Below, piece after piece: positions 11,904-23,553 of a stretch of DNA of 64,000 nucleotides. Position 1 is the first letter of the stretch; the number at the start of each line of letters is the position of its first letter. This DNA comes from Sphaerolaimus hirsutus (lineage: Eukaryota > Nematoda > Chromadorea > Monhysterida > Sphaerolaimidae). A program made the translations under genes and the position numbers. Below the pieces are notes generated by a model that was not told where the DNA came from, ran no database searches, and was given only the letters and a program-made list of their open reading frames with translations. The DNA lies in NCBI GenBank assembly GCA_964036195.1, contig OZ038453.1, positions 806,001 to 870,000 on the forward strand. The letters run 5' to 3'.

Positions 11904-12045
11904 ATGTAAATGCAAATTTGAGTGTGCAAATATTTGGGTGCAAAATATCAACCAAAAAATATTCCGACCTTCCGTTCGAAAACTTCTCGTCGTATTCTGC
12001 TTTTGCATTTGCAAAAATAAAGAAAATTGAAACGCATACCGTATA
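11904..12045 (+). CDS. Candidate exon c of the unidentified upstream gene (copy A)
   Basis: After acceptor ATGCAG it reads DVNANLSVQIFGCKISTKKY, then SDLPFENFSSY...KIKKIE, continuing in phase from exon b. The 3' end is unclear. A TA-type transposon begins at 12,039 and the frame runs four codons into it to a TAG. In copy B (from 37,528) the frame runs about 26 further codons into the element. Whether the exon ends upstream at an unseen donor or in the transposon cannot be decided here. Confidence 0.5.
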
Positions 12046-12324
12046 GCCTCGAATTACCCCCCGGGGGTTTATTTTTTCAGAGTGAAAATTTTGAGAGAAA
12101 AACGTGAAAAATGCAACAATAACCTCCATTTATAAGTTTTTACAGCCGTATATAAGGATGTAGGTGGTATAAACGATGTTCTAACGTAACACAGTAAGTG
12201 TTTTGAACGTCTGTTAAGCATTTCCCGGACCACAAATTCATAGCGCCCATTTTGAGGGGGGTATTTCGAGCGGGGGGGGGGGGGGGGGGTATTTCGAGGG
12301 GGGTGTTATTTCGAGGAAATACGG
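12039..12324 (+). mobile_element. CCGTATT-type TA MITE, copy A, abutting candidate exon c
   Basis: Ends CCGTATAGCCTCGAA and TTTCGAGGAAATACGG, flanked by TA. It has a copy B counterpart at 37,663-37,945. It contains a long G-run near 12,270 and the core motif GATGTTCTAACGTAACACAG. Confidence 0.85.
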
Positions 12325-12780
12325 TAGTCTGTTTACTTGGTGTTGACAGGATAGAACTTCTGCTAGGTGAATAGTGGTGTGTGAAAGCGCCAATAGCGCC
12401 AATTACACCAAATGGCCAACTCCATTATGAATTGCACGAAATATGTACCTCTTCAAAACATTGCTAGTTTACATGTGCAAAACTGACATTTTCAAATCGT
12501 CAGGAATTCTTCAAGTTGGGATTTGGGAAGATTTCTTGCAAAAAAATGTAGGAAACTTCAGAGGAAACGTTTTAAAATTTCTAGGCCGATCGAGGACACT
12601 TTTTCAAATATTTATTGCACTTTTTTATTATTTTTTCTATCTGTTCCAAAAATATTCATCTGCAAATTTATGCGCAGAGGCTCAATTTTCAATACAAAAT
12701 ACTTTAGAAAGTATTTTTGGCGCCATTTTGTAAATGAAAATGGCGCCATGGAAAATGGCACCACGCGCCAATGTCATGGC

Positions 12781-13356
12781 TAGCGTGTCAAATTTCCGTT
12801 TTCCGTTTCCGTTTTCCGCAGGCAAATTTTTTCCGTTTTCCGTTCCGCTTTCCGGCTGCTGAATTTTTTTCCTCCATTTTCCGTTCCGTTTTCCGGCCAC
12901 TTTTTGTTCCGTTTCCGTTTTTCCAGCTCATTTTCCGTTTTCCAGCTAAATTTTCACTTTTTCCGCCTTTTTTCCGTTTTCCGGCTCAATTTCCAGTTTT
13001 TCCATCTTTTTTCCATTTTCCGCCTCAATTTTCTCGTTTTCCGCCACATTTTACCTTTTTCTGGCTCAACTTTCTTTTTTCTGTTCCAGCTGAACTGGTG
13101 AACATTCATGCAGATTGTCAATTATGTAAATTTTTTCTGTTTCTAGCAAAATTTCTGCAAATTTTTCCCACTTCCAGCAAAATTTCTGCAAATTTTATCT
13201 TTTTTCTGGCAAAATTTCAGCACATTTTTCCGTTTCAATGCTAATTTCATTTTTCTGTCTCCGTTTTTCCAGCCCCTTTTTTCGTTTTCCGGCCACTGAA
13301 ATTTTTTTTCCGTTTCCGTTTCCGTTTTCCGTAATAAATTTTTTTTTGACACCCTA
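12781..13356 (+). mobile_element. hAT-like element with (TTTCCG) body (copy A)
   Basis: Flanked by the 8 bp direct repeat GTCATGGC (12,773-12,780 and 13,357-13,364). Ends TAGCGTGTCAAA and TTTGACACCCTA. The interior is the same TTTTCCG repeat as at 19,808. Confidence 0.88.
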
Positions 13357-14368
13357 GTCATGGCACAATATCAGTTCGCTAAGTGTTAATGGCGCCATTT
13401 GGAGTTCCGAAAATGGTTTGAAAATAGCGCCATGGAGTTTTCCATTGCATCACTACAGAATCGTACTCAATTTGTCACTAATTGACAGTTCATTTTCGTG
13501 TTCGCGGAAATGCCGCATCTGCATGGTTGTAATTTGCAATTAGCACATTTCGTTTTTGTACGTTTGCTCTGTTTTTCGTTTTTGACTTTTCGTATACCTA
13601 GTTTTTTTCATTAGAAGTGTTAGAAATTAGCTATTATATGTGCGAAAAATCTAATGGACGCATAATTGTCACTTAAATCTACCACATACCATCCTAATCA
13701 AATCATGTGCCAATCCCAAGCCCTGTAAAGTGTTAAGTAAAGTGTCAAATGTGAAGTTAAGTGTCAAGTCAAATGTCAAATGTAAAGTAAAGTGCCAATC
13801 ATGTATCCAAATCTTATTTTTTTCATATCCAAATTTTATGTTTTTGTATCCAAATCTTATTACAAAAACATCAGATTTGGATACGAAAAATAAGATTTGG
13901 ATACACAATTGACACTTCACTTTACATTTGACACTTTACTTTACATTTGACTTGACAGTTTACTTTACAGTTGACACTTTACTTTACATTTGACATTTGA
14001 CTTGACACTTGACTTTACATTTGACACTTTACTTTACACTTTACAGGGCTTGGGACTGCCCCCATATGTCCACATCACATTTCAATGCTCTCAGGATGGC
14101 TGCATGAATTTGGTGCACAATTTCACACGTTATTTTTTTCGGAAAAGTACGGTAACTTTCTTTGTGTAGCATTCAGTTCGATCAGTATAATCACCCGATA
14201 ATTGAAATGACCTCAAAATTTAAAAATTCATCAATTGAAAGTTTTCACCATGCAACATTCAGATTTCGATGTCCATGACACGTAAAAATCGCAAAATGTG
14301 TGCGACAGCGACGCGTAAAAACGTTATCAACTTAATCTGTCAAGTGTGAAGTGATTAATAGGTATCTG

Positions 14369-15174
14369 CAGAGTTGTTCAAATACTGGTATTTTTGGAAA
14401 ACGTAAACGTAAACGTAAATACCTTTTCCAAATCTAAAGTATAAATACTAAAACGTAAGGTATTTTTAAAATACCAAGGAATACGTAAAAAAAAACGTAA
14501 ACGTAAAAATTTCAAAAATTGCCCCATATGAGCAGAGCTTCTGAAAAAACCATTGTTGAAACATTTTCAACAATGTATACATAATTTCCATCCACATTTT
14601 TCGCTTACATTTCAAAGCAAACAAAAAAATCTTATTTAAATGTTGGTCTATTCGTTTACGAGGAAACACATGGATTAGCACACTTCTTCATCAAATTTAC
14701 TGCAAAACTTCGGCAGGATATGAATAAAACAAAACAGTGAATGATTTTAAAATCCACAACAGAAATACATACACACATTCCACTCTTATGCTTGTATTTA
14801 TAGGTAACACATTCCTAGACACTGTTCATATCCCAAAATTGACAAATTGATTACATTTACAATTGATTGATTGCATTTATTCACAATATTTTCACTGTCA
14901 AAAAGACAATTACACAACATAATTGGCATTATTTAGGTGCAGTGGCATAACTATTTACACAAAATCAATATGTCCTGCGGTAATAGAGCATATTTCACAG
15001 ACGCGTGGTTTCGTGTAGCTGGATTTTTACGTTTTCTCTGGTACCCGGGTAATTGTGCCAGGAAAACGTAACAAAACGTAATGGTATTTTTGGAAAACGT
15101 AAACGTAAACGTAAGTATAAATACCCGAATAACCGGGTATTTCGGGTAAACGTAAATACGTTTTTCCAACTCTG
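14369..15174 (+). mobile_element. hAT-like element with (ACGTAAA) body, only in copy A
   Basis: Ends CAGAGTTGTTC and CCAACTCTG, flanked by GGTATCTG on both sides (14,361-14,368 and 15,175-15,182). Copy B has the empty site with a single GGTATCTG near 40,208. Subterminal AAACGTAAACGTAAA repeats occur at both ends in inverted orientation. Confidence 0.92.
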
Positions 15175-15536
15175 GGTATCTGCTCTTTAAAATAGTAAAT
15201 AGGTAGGTACCGTTTTTCTTCCAATAAAAGGGCGCCCTTCTATTTTTTCTATATATTTTTACCCGCCTTTCTAAACGTTTAGGTGAGAGATGATTTTTGT
15301 GCATTATTCAGAATCAGAGCCAGTTCAGTTTCAGGTTGCCATTTTACAGATCATTTTGCATGACTTTAACTTCACACTTGATCTGACATTTTACATTTTA
15401 CAGGGCGTATTACATCACGTTTAACACTTTTCTTGCATGACATTTAACATTTCACAAAGTATGTTATATTGCTTTGGACACTTAAATTTTGACTTTTGTC
15501 TTTTGACTGACTTTTGACACTGTATGAAACAAAATA

Positions 15537-15999
15537 CCGTATTACCTCGAAATACCCCCATGGGGGTTTATTATTTCGCCAGCAAAATTTGAGGGGGGGT
15601 TCATTCGAGGGGGGGGTTTATTCGAGGGGGGGGGTATTATTTCGTCAGAAATTTTCGTAAGGATCGTAGTAAATAGTAGGCATTTGCGTACCCAAAATAG
15701 GTAATAAAGGTGTCTAAACAGGATATATTTGTACATAAAAACATAGATAGCTACACAAACTACTCTATGTGTAGCTGCAATGCAAATTAACAGTAATATA
15801 CATCATGTACATTGCGTACATGACGTATTTATTATGTACATGACGTACATCATTCCAAAGGGGGGGGTATTTCGAAGGGGGGGGGTATTTCGAGGGGGGG
15901 GGGGGTTATTATTTCCCCAGCTCATTTTGAGGGGTGGGGGTAATTCGAGGGGGGGGGGGGGTTAATTCAAGGGGGGGGGAATAGTTCGAGGTAATACGG
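15537..15999 (+). mobile_element. CCGTATT-type TA MITE, only in copy A
   Basis: Flanked by TA. The empty site in copy B reads ACAAAATATGTTCAAATG at about 41,226. The core has ACATCATGTACATTGCG and TGTAGCTGCAATGCAAA, also found at 35,937-36,362 and as a partial copy at about 32,580-32,760. Confidence 0.9.
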
Positions 16000-16482
16000 T
16001 ATGTTCAAATGAAAAATGTGTGGGAAAATTGGTGAAAAAATGCAGACAAAAAATTGACAAAAAAATAAAACTGCGTTCTTATATTAGAAAAATACGGTAT
16101 GGCAGATTTCAGTGAAAGTGTGCAGTCTTGGACTATATTTTGTTATTGCACGTGGTTTCGACACACTGCTGTGTTGTTTACTACGTACACTCGTTTTTGA
16201 GACAAAAACCTTTGTTTACTAGCAACGCTGTGGCTACGCACTGAATTTAAATTTTTGTTGAGTTTTTCAAGCATTTTTGGAAATTTTGACTTTTTACTGA
16301 CTTTTCCTGGCGCTTTTGCATCACTACGCTAATAAACAGGAAATTTTGTTACCGTGCACGTTAGTTTACAGCCGAAATTTCTGAAACTGATAAATATTTT
16401 TAAAATATGTTTGAGTTTACCACGACTTTTAGTTGACGGATTTCTCATTCCGGCAAACTCGAACGCGACCAAAGCTGATTTA

Positions 16483-16599
16483 CCCTAAATCCTCGGATAA
16501 GACCCCAGGGGAGTTATTTTTTCTTCAGACGTTTTAGAGGGGGGAATTATTCAAGGGGGGGGGGTTATTCGAGGGGGGGTCTTATTCGAGGATTTGCGG
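16483..16599 (+). mobile_element. Divergent TA MITE (CCCTAAATCCTCGG ends), only in copy A
   Basis: Flanked by TA (16,481-16,482 and 16,600-16,601); copy B reads GCTGATTTATCAGTTTG. The body is GTCTTATTCGAGG-type repeats with G-runs. Confidence 0.85.
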
Positions 16600-16754
16600 T
16601 ATCTATCAGTTTGTAAATTTCTCGCAGCGAACTAAGTGGTTGTGTTTTGGCAATTACCGGACATCTTCCCACTTTTGGGAACGAGTGTTCCCGTTGTTAC
16701 TTAAAAAAGAAAACGTTTTCACATGTCTTTGAAATTGGGACAAAATCCTCAGAC

Positions 16755-17279
16755 GGCAGTGTGGAGTTATCGTCATAACTCGGCGTGGGTTTGAAGCGCG
16801 TTATTTCGCATGTGGCCCGCCCGATTTACGTTTGCTCAGTGTAGGGGTCAGAGCGGCGCTGATCAAAGAGTTGTTTTTACTTGTGCACATCTGCCGTATA
16901 TGTAATTGTTGTTTTTGCGGTTGTGTTTTGACTTATTAGGCGATTGTTAACATGTCATACAAATTATTCAATTAGGTACAGCGTGTTTATTCACCATTCT
17001 CATTATTAATCAAATGTTCATATTCATCATAATATTCATCAGCAAAATATTCAATAGCATTATTCACAAATGTGCAATCAGTTCACGGGATCTACAGTGC
17101 CAGTTAACCATGCTACATGTCTCAAATAAGTCATCAAAACTTCTTTCTGCGCCACCGTGTATGCCGCTAGCGGCGCCTGCGGGTCGGGCAACTGCGGTTC
17201 GACAGCTTGCGCCGCCAACATTAAAGCAATGCTCCGCGCAGTAACGGTTGAAGAGTTATGACGATAACTCTAGTCAATC
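16755..17279 (+). mobile_element. 525 bp insertion just upstream of lipin exon 1, only in copy A
   Basis: Flanked by CCTCAGAC (16,747-16,754 and 17,280-17,287). Copy B has a single uninterrupted CCTCAGGC at about 41,860. An 18 bp hairpin-forming motif, GAGTTATCGTCATAACTC, occurs near the left end and inverted near the right end. The body is GC-richer than its surroundings. Confidence 0.8.
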
Positions 17280-17460
17280 CCTCAGACCGCACTTTTTCCC
17301 ATTAAAAAATTTCAAAGATCTTCATTTCGCAGTTTCCCGGTCCAAATCGACGGAATCAACGTTTACTAGTGAAAGTTCTACGAAAAGCGAAAATTCTACG
17401 CCTCTCGGAAGTTCTACCGGTTCTAATTCTAATTCTACAAATTCGCGGATTTTCTCAGCC

Positions 17461-17490
17461 ATGGAATACGCTTATGGATTAATTAGAAGT
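17461..17490 (+). CDS. Lpin: Second copy of lipin exon 1 (copy A)
   Basis: This exon encodes the same ten residues as the exon at 42,039 (one silent difference is visible) and has donor GTATGT at 17,491. No exon 2 follows before the 200-N gap at 18,593. It is either the other haplotype's exon 1 or a genuinely duplicated first exon that could act as an alternative promoter and start. The upstream leader is also shared, except that copy A has a 525 bp insertion ending 173 bp before the leader's ATG. Confidence 0.8.
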
Positions 17491-18305
17491 GTATGTTTGG
17501 GTGTAGTTGTCACGGTATTCTTAAGTCTTGGCACATTACCGCTTGAACGTGTTTTTTTGAAGTGTGATTTTTTGTCAGGGTGCCAAGTGAATCAGCGGCG
17601 GGATTTTGATCGTTTCTTTGTTTCAGGGGTCTCCAATGGGGTTGGGTGTGGTTACCCCTATTTAAATCTGGTTAAAATACCTGGAGAATATTTGCCTCAA
17701 TTTTCACTCATATCCACTAATTTTCATAGATTTTTGCTTTTTTTCACTCTCAAAATCACTATTTCATATCCTGCATTGTCTATTTTCAGCTAGTTTTGGC
17801 TATATGTGTGCTTTTATATCAAAATTCCTGGAAATTCCCAAACATTGAACCTCCCGACCAAAAAAATCCCATCTGTGGAGAGGATCGATGTGCTATCTAT
17901 CCAACCCCGGGGGGGGGGGGGGGGGTGAATCGAGGAGACACCTTGTGGGGGTGTGTCGGTGCACAAGTAGCAAAAGTAGTAGAGTGGCGCCATGGTGCGG
18001 CTTACTTTGGCGATTTTAAATGGCGCCATTCCATCACTACTCATGTGTATATTTGATGTTTTTTTGAGGAGGGGTCGCAGGGTTTCACTATATGGGGTTT
18101 TTCAAGCTTTAGAATAAAAGGGTAAAAATCGCTAGATACATATGTAGATATAGCTGGGGAGTTTGGGGGTAACCCAACCCAACCCCATACTGAACCCCTG
18201 CAGTGTCCATGACGACCCAGTGCTCAATTACGGGGTGGTACCTAAGCACCAGGTCTACATTGGCACCGGACATTGTCACTTGTGCACCGGGTTTACTTGT
18301 GCACT

Positions 18306-18592
18306 CAAGGACGTAGCCAGGGGGGGGCGGCCGCCCCCCCCCCTTCCCGGACCGGACCAAAAAATGTGCCAGAAATGGCACTTTCAGAAGGCGATTTTGT
18401 TGACAGTTTGAAAAAAATTTGCGCACAAGCACGCATTTTCCTTTCACAACATACATTTTCGGCTGACTGGTCTCCGCGGCCTCAAAGCCAGTGAAAATGG
18501 ACTCAATTCCAGTCCATGTCGCACACTATGCCTGTAAAATACAGACGTATACTGCTGCTTTGGCGCCAATGCCAACGCCAGTGGCGCCTACG
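18306..18592 (-). mobile_element. CAGGGACGTAGCC element running into the assembly gap
   Basis: Begins CAAGGACGTAGCCAGG (inverted right end) and includes the G/C block and a GCGCCA island at 18,563, where the sequence stops at the Ns. Copy B lacks it, continuing to lipin exon 2. Confidence 0.8.
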
Positions 18593-18792
18593 NNNNNNNN
18601 NNNNNNNNNNNNNNNNNNNNNNNNNNNNNNNNNNNNNNNNNNNNNNNNNNNNNNNNNNNNNNNNNNNNNNNNNNNNNNNNNNNNNNNNNNNNNNNNNNNN
18701 NNNNNNNNNNNNNNNNNNNNNNNNNNNNNNNNNNNNNNNNNNNNNNNNNNNNNNNNNNNNNNNNNNNNNNNNNNNNNNNNNNNNNNNNNNNN
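18593..18792. other. Assembly gap, 200 N
   Basis: Exactly 200 Ns, so probably a fixed placeholder of unknown true size. It separates copy A, which ends inside a CAGGGACGTAGCC-type transposon, from copy B. Confidence 0.99.
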
Positions 18793-19799
18793 AAAGTGAC
18801 CAAGTTTATTTTATTGTTTAATCGGTCTTTTGCCATTTTTCAAGGCATTTTACATGACTTTTGGAACTTTGATTGGCATTTGACATTTTCCAGCACATTT
18901 TGCATTAATTTAAATACTTTAACTTTAACATGCGGAAAGCGGAAATGGAAAACGGAAACGTAAACGGAAAGAATTTTTCCCGCGGAAAGCGGAAACGGAA
19001 AAATTTTTGCACTTGCCGCAAAACGGAATGGAAAACGGAAAAAAATTTTGCCTGCGGAAAGCGGAAACGGAAAGCGGAAAGTTTACACCCTGTTTTTGAC
19101 ACGTTGCATGACATTTGACATTTTTCAGGACATTTGACATGTATTTAGACACTATGCAATGCATTTGAGATTTTCCATGGCATTTTACATGGTCTGGGAG
19201 TGGCACCAGATTCATCTAGAGCGAGGGTGGAACAAATTATAGCCAATTTGCGCCATAATAATGAGGCGTCGCAGGAAAGGTTGGGTGCTTGATAAAAGTG
19301 TATTTTGCCTTTTTAACTGGGTGCTTTTGTGGATGGAATTATGATGGAAAAACGTTTGGAGTAAAAAAATTTTTTATCAAACCGTTTTTAAAAACTGGGT
19401 TGTTAAAAAACGGTTTTTTTGCCATCCCTACAACCACCACTGGTAATTTTATGAAATTTTGTGCTTGTGTGCAAAAAAGTACAGCATACATAGTTATAAA
19501 CTGAAATTTTTGTATGCAGTTTAAAAAATGGTTTTGATGCTTGCATTTTATAGAAAGACATTATTTCTTACAAAGTTTAGACAACCGCCGGCCATGCCTA
19601 TAAATTACTGTAGCATAGCTTAAAATATTTCCTATCTATTCTGTTTCACTTTTCAAAATAAAGGGGATTTCTAGAATAATATTAATTTTGCATTTTGCAT
19701 ACAGAAATAGCGTGAATGAGAAATACCTGCTGTAGTTAAAATTAGCACTAAATGTGCACAAACACATTATTTTGTGAGCGCATATTTATTCAAACAGGG
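18793..19799 (+). other. Start of the copy B contig, no gene seen
   Basis: It holds a minus-oriented (CGGAAA) block at about 18,930-19,085, part of a palindromic GTAAAATG repeat, and AT-rich DNA with an AAACGGTTTTTT hairpin at about 19,345-19,425. Its copy A equivalent would lie left of the window. Confidence 0.6.
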
Positions 19800-19807
19800 G
19801 GTTGAAT

Positions 19808-20399
19808 TAGGGTGTCAAATTTCCGTTTTCCGTTTCAGTTTTCCGCAGGCAATCTTTCCGTTTTCCAGCTGCTGAAATTTTTTTTCCGTTTTCCATTCCA
19901 TTTTCCGGTCACTTTTTTTCCATTTCCATTTTTCTGGCTCATTTTCCGTTTTCCAGCTAAATGTTCCGTTTTTCCACTTTGTTTCCGTTTTCCGGCTCAA
20001 TTTCCAGTTTTTCCATCTTTTTTCCATTTTCCGCCTCAATTTTCTGTTTTTCCATTTTATATTTTTCTGGCTCGACTTTCTGTTTTCTGTTCCAGCCAAA
20101 CTGGTAAACATTCATGCAGATTGTCAATTATGTAAAAAAATCCTGTTTCCAGCAAAATTTCTGCAAATTTTTTCCACTTCCAGCAAAATTTCAGCAAATT
20201 TTATCTGTTTTCTGGCAAAATTTCAGCAAATTTTTCTGTTTCCATGCAAATTTCATTTTTCTGTTTGCGTTTTTCTGGCCCCTTTTTCCGTTTTCCGGCC
20301 ACTGAAATTTTATTCCGTTTCCGTTTTCATTTTCTACTAAGTGCAAATTTTTTTTCCGTTTCCGTTTCTGTCTTCCGTTAAAACTTTTTTGACACCCTA
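19808..20399 (+). mobile_element. hAT-like element with (TTTCCG) body, complete (copy B)
   Basis: Flanked by GGTTGAAT on both sides (19,800-19,807 and 20,400-20,407). The ends are TAGGGTGTCAAA and its inverted form. The interior is C/T-rich TTTTCCG and TTTCAGCAAA repeats with no coding capacity beyond low-complexity frames. Confidence 0.88.
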
Positions 20400-21018
20400 G
20401 GTTGAATGATGGCATTATTAGGAATGTAGTACACCTGAATATGTGCTAGATTTTAGCTTTTATTGTTATCTGTTAAATAACAAAAATTTCTCAAAAAAAG
20501 TATCAAATAAGTTTCCACTTCACAAGTTAAAATTGAAAAAACTTTTCATCCAAAACTTCTCAGCCAAACTCAGCCAACACGTGGCAATTCATTAGAACAC
20601 ATCAATCAGCATAATCAAATGGGGACATTGGACAAACTGTCTCACAGAGCCAGGTGCCAGTCCCAGACCCTGTAAAATGCCCTGTAAATAGTCAAATGTC
20701 ATGCAAAGTGTCTAAAGTCATGCAAAATGCACTGTGTAATGGCAAATGTATGTTGACACTTTGCATGACATTTGGCATCTTACAGGACATTTTACAGGGT
20801 CTGGGATTCGCAGCAGGAGTGTTTCTGTCAGATTGGGTCACATATTGGACTCATTCAAGTTCAGTGCTAAAGGCCAAAGTTCTCAAAGCGACATCAATTT
20901 TGGGGGTAAGTCAACTTTTGTTTCTTTAGTTTTTTTGTAAGATTTAATCGAGTTTCTGTGTAGAACCTACAAAGCTTTTAGTAAAGGTAGTATTTCTCCA
21001 AATAGAACGGCATACTCT

Positions 21019-21070
21019 CAATTGTAGTATTTTATTGAATTACTACAATAAATTCAATCAAATACTACAC
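21019..21070 (+). mobile_element. Small palindromic insertion, only in copy B
   Basis: TTGTAGTATTTTATTGAATT and its near-inverse interrupt sequence that is continuous in copy A (CATACTCCCAATGGAACGG at 1,027). Confidence 0.75.
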
Positions 21071-21737
21071 AATGGAACGGCACCTCCAATAGAACGGCAG
21101 GTTTTGGCACGTTTCTGCGCTCACAAAAACTATAGAACGGCACCCTCCAATTGAACGGCTTTTTCGAATAAAACGGCAGGCAGAAATTACGTTGGAATAG
21201 TGCCAAAACACAGAAACATGCCGAAAATACGGATGCCGAGAACGTCCAAAAAAGCATTCAAATATATGTTAAATCCCAATTTGATGCTCTGATAATGGAA
21301 TACTGCTCAAATTCTACAAAAAATACCTTCAGGAAGTGTGTGGAAGTGAGCTGGATGCGCATGAAGCAACCTCTGTGAATATCTACACTTCCACACACCT
21401 CACTTCCACTTCTCGAAGTAAAGAACCTGCCACACACTTCAAAATTCAACCAAAATACAACAATGTCACACAGGCAGTGCAGAAATACCGGGTAACAGCC
21501 AAGATAGCAGCAAACGAACGTCCACCCATGAACAGGGCAGGCGGATTTCCAATTTGGAGATGCACCAGTGCAACAGTATTCTGCAGGTGGATGCCAGTCA
21601 AGATTGCAGGTTTGCACAGGGAATAGTGCCTTACTGACAACTGGCTGCCAGCTAGGAGACAACAAGCTGACATGCAGTTGTTGACACTTGGCAGCGAGTT
21701 GTCAGCTCGCTGAAAGCACGTATTTCGTAAAACATTA

Positions 21738-21982
21738 TACTCCAGTTACTTCACACCCTGCACGCGTGGTTCCCGCTGGAAACGTGCCAACGATTTTTTA
21801 CACATGCGATTTTGACAGAAAGTTTAAAAAAGTCATTTCTGTTATAACGTTATACGTTAACTTATTTACAACAATGATTATTTTCATATTTTATACAAAA
21901 ATCGCATGCTTTATCATGATTGGCACGCTTCCAATGTGAGACATAAATCAGTGCGAGGGCAGAGTATCATGTCCGCCGAGTA
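21738..21982 (+). mobile_element. TACTCGGCGGAC-type TA element, copy B (counterpart 1,953-2,200 in copy A)
   Basis: Ends TACTCCAGTTACTTCACAC and GTATCATGTCCGCCGAGTA, flanked by TA. It contains the inverted motifs CACGCGTGGTTCCCGCTGGA and GGCACGCTTCCAA. It is inserted within a stretch of (GTCAGCGAGTTGGCAGCGAG)-like repeats. Confidence 0.75.
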
Positions 21983-22565
21983 TACAGCATTGAAAAAACA
22001 TGTCAGCGAGTTGGCAGCGAGGTGCAAAAAAGTTGTCAGCGAGCTAGGTCTGATTTTTGCTGTTTGGCAAGCGAGCTGGCAGCGAGTTGTCAGCAAGGTG
22101 CTTTTCCCTGTGTCATTTATGCTTTGCTCAATTTTCTATTTCTTCTAATAGAGGAGCGTTGTTCTATTTTTTCGTCAACTGATTTCTCGCCGTTCTATTG
22201 GACGCTGCCGTTCTATTTTTTAACCAATTTTCCGCACTTTTTCATTTGAACATACTGTTATGTTTAGTGAAACCTAAGCAACGGTTTTTGTAAATATGTG
22301 AGCATAAATTTGAAATTCAATATCGACATTTCAATGCTCTGAATGCTTACCGTTTCTTTTCATTTTTATATGCATTGGCAACCTTCCAACAAAATTCCTT
22401 TCTGTCATTTCTGAAACTGCCGTTCAATTGGAGAGTGTTGTTCTATTCTTTTATGAGCACAATAATCTGCTAAAACTGCCGTTCTAAATATTATAAGAAA
22501 TGTGGAGGTTTATTTTCACATATTTTAAACTATTTTTGCCTGAAGTTGGGCACGTTTTTGGAACT

Positions 22566-23553
22566 ATTCAGTTAGGCATACTTTTAAGAAAACAGCCAGG
22601 AAATTACAAAAAAAAGTAAAAAAATTATCAGAGAGGGAAATATTTACATTTTTGCAGGCCCAGATCATATTCGGCTATACATCGCCGGATGCCGCTGCGC
22701 GATTCATTGAAAAAGCACAGAGATCACATGAAGAAAAGCAAGGACGGCTTGAACATATTTAAGCACTGAGCTATTCATGTTTGCAATCACTCACGGGAAA
22801 GAATGGGTGTGTGGATGCGCAGTGAAGCGTCGTGAAGTGGCTTCTCGCTGATACTTCACCAAATAAATAGGTATGTATGCTAGCGCTTCCACACACATGA
22901 AGAACTGCTTCACACTTTTTGTATGGTGCCGGCAAACAAATGTATTTGTTGGTGAAGTGCATTGTGAAGCGCCTTCACGCTGACACTTCACGGTGATTCA
23001 CCAAGCATTCTGATGCTTCACACACTTTCACAACCTCTGCGTGACGTCACTTCACACTTCTTAATATGGTGCTGCAAAAAAAATTAATGTATTTGTTGGT
23101 GAAGTGCATTGTGAAGTGTATTCCACTAGTATGAATCCATGTGAATTGGATGCAGGTGAAGTGAACACAGCAAAAACATGTGGTGTGGATGCACAGTGAA
23201 GCGTTGTGAAGCGCCTTCACGCTGACACTTCCCGGTGATTCACCAAGCATCACACACTTTCACAAAATCGGCGTGAAGTCACTTCACACTTCTTAATATG
23301 GTGCTGCCATAAAAATTTAAATATATGTAAATATGTTTAGGGATGCCTGTGGTGTCTTCCACGATTATGGAAGCGCCATAAGCGTGAGTGAAGCTAGGAA
23401 CACACTTCATGATAAATTTCGTGATTCTGCTGAAAGTGTGTTGAAGTGCACCACTTCACGCGCCTCCAGCCCACTTCACAACCATTCACACACCCAGTTT
23501 TATGCCGTGATTTTTTTTATTTGGTGGATTAGAAAGTTTATTTGAGATAATTT
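22566..23553 (+). repeat. Copy-B-specific block with GTGAAGTG satellite-like repeats
   Basis: Present in copy B between GGAAC and TAGATCCTATCG, where copy A has a TA MITE. From 22,800 to 23,500 it is made of repeats such as CACGCTGACACTTCACGG and ACTTCACACTTCTTAATATG. No coding sequence is seen. Confidence 0.6.

Larger units (their letters stand above)
1..18592 (+). repeat. Copy A of a large direct duplication
   Basis: Unique sequence in this block recurs in the same order in 18,793-42,900. Anchors: 414-1,430 with 20,400-21,470; 3,216-5,900 with 23,560-28,690; 7,780-8,320 with 31,840-33,290; 9,340 with 34,137; 10,725 with 35,426; 13,365-14,340 with 38,996-40,190; 17,288-18,290 with 41,871-42,895. 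Copy A diverges at about 18,300, where a transposon begins. Confidence 0.95.

Noticed and set aside
12443..12733. A 96-codon frame present in both copies, considered as a further exon of the upstream gene
   Set aside because: All three frames are open over the short segment between the CAG at about 12,502 and GTAGGA, so no frame can be chosen, and no phase link to exon c could be shown.
12771..13244. A 157-codon plus-strand frame rich in Phe, Arg and Ser
   Set aside because: It is a translation of the TTTTCCG repeat inside a transposon with an 8 bp target duplication; the same repeat elsewhere is open in several frames.
14369..15304. A 117-codon minus-strand frame partly containing YVYVYVF repeats
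   Set aside because: It crosses the right end of a transposon, and the repeated part is the ACGTAAA arm.
17248..17793. A 181-codon frame through lipin exon 1 in copy A
   Set aside because: Most of it is leader and intron read-through. Only the ten residues before GTATGT match the lipin N-terminus.
18491..18836. Open frames spanning the N gaps (also 57,339-58,088)
   Set aside because: They consist largely of unknown bases.
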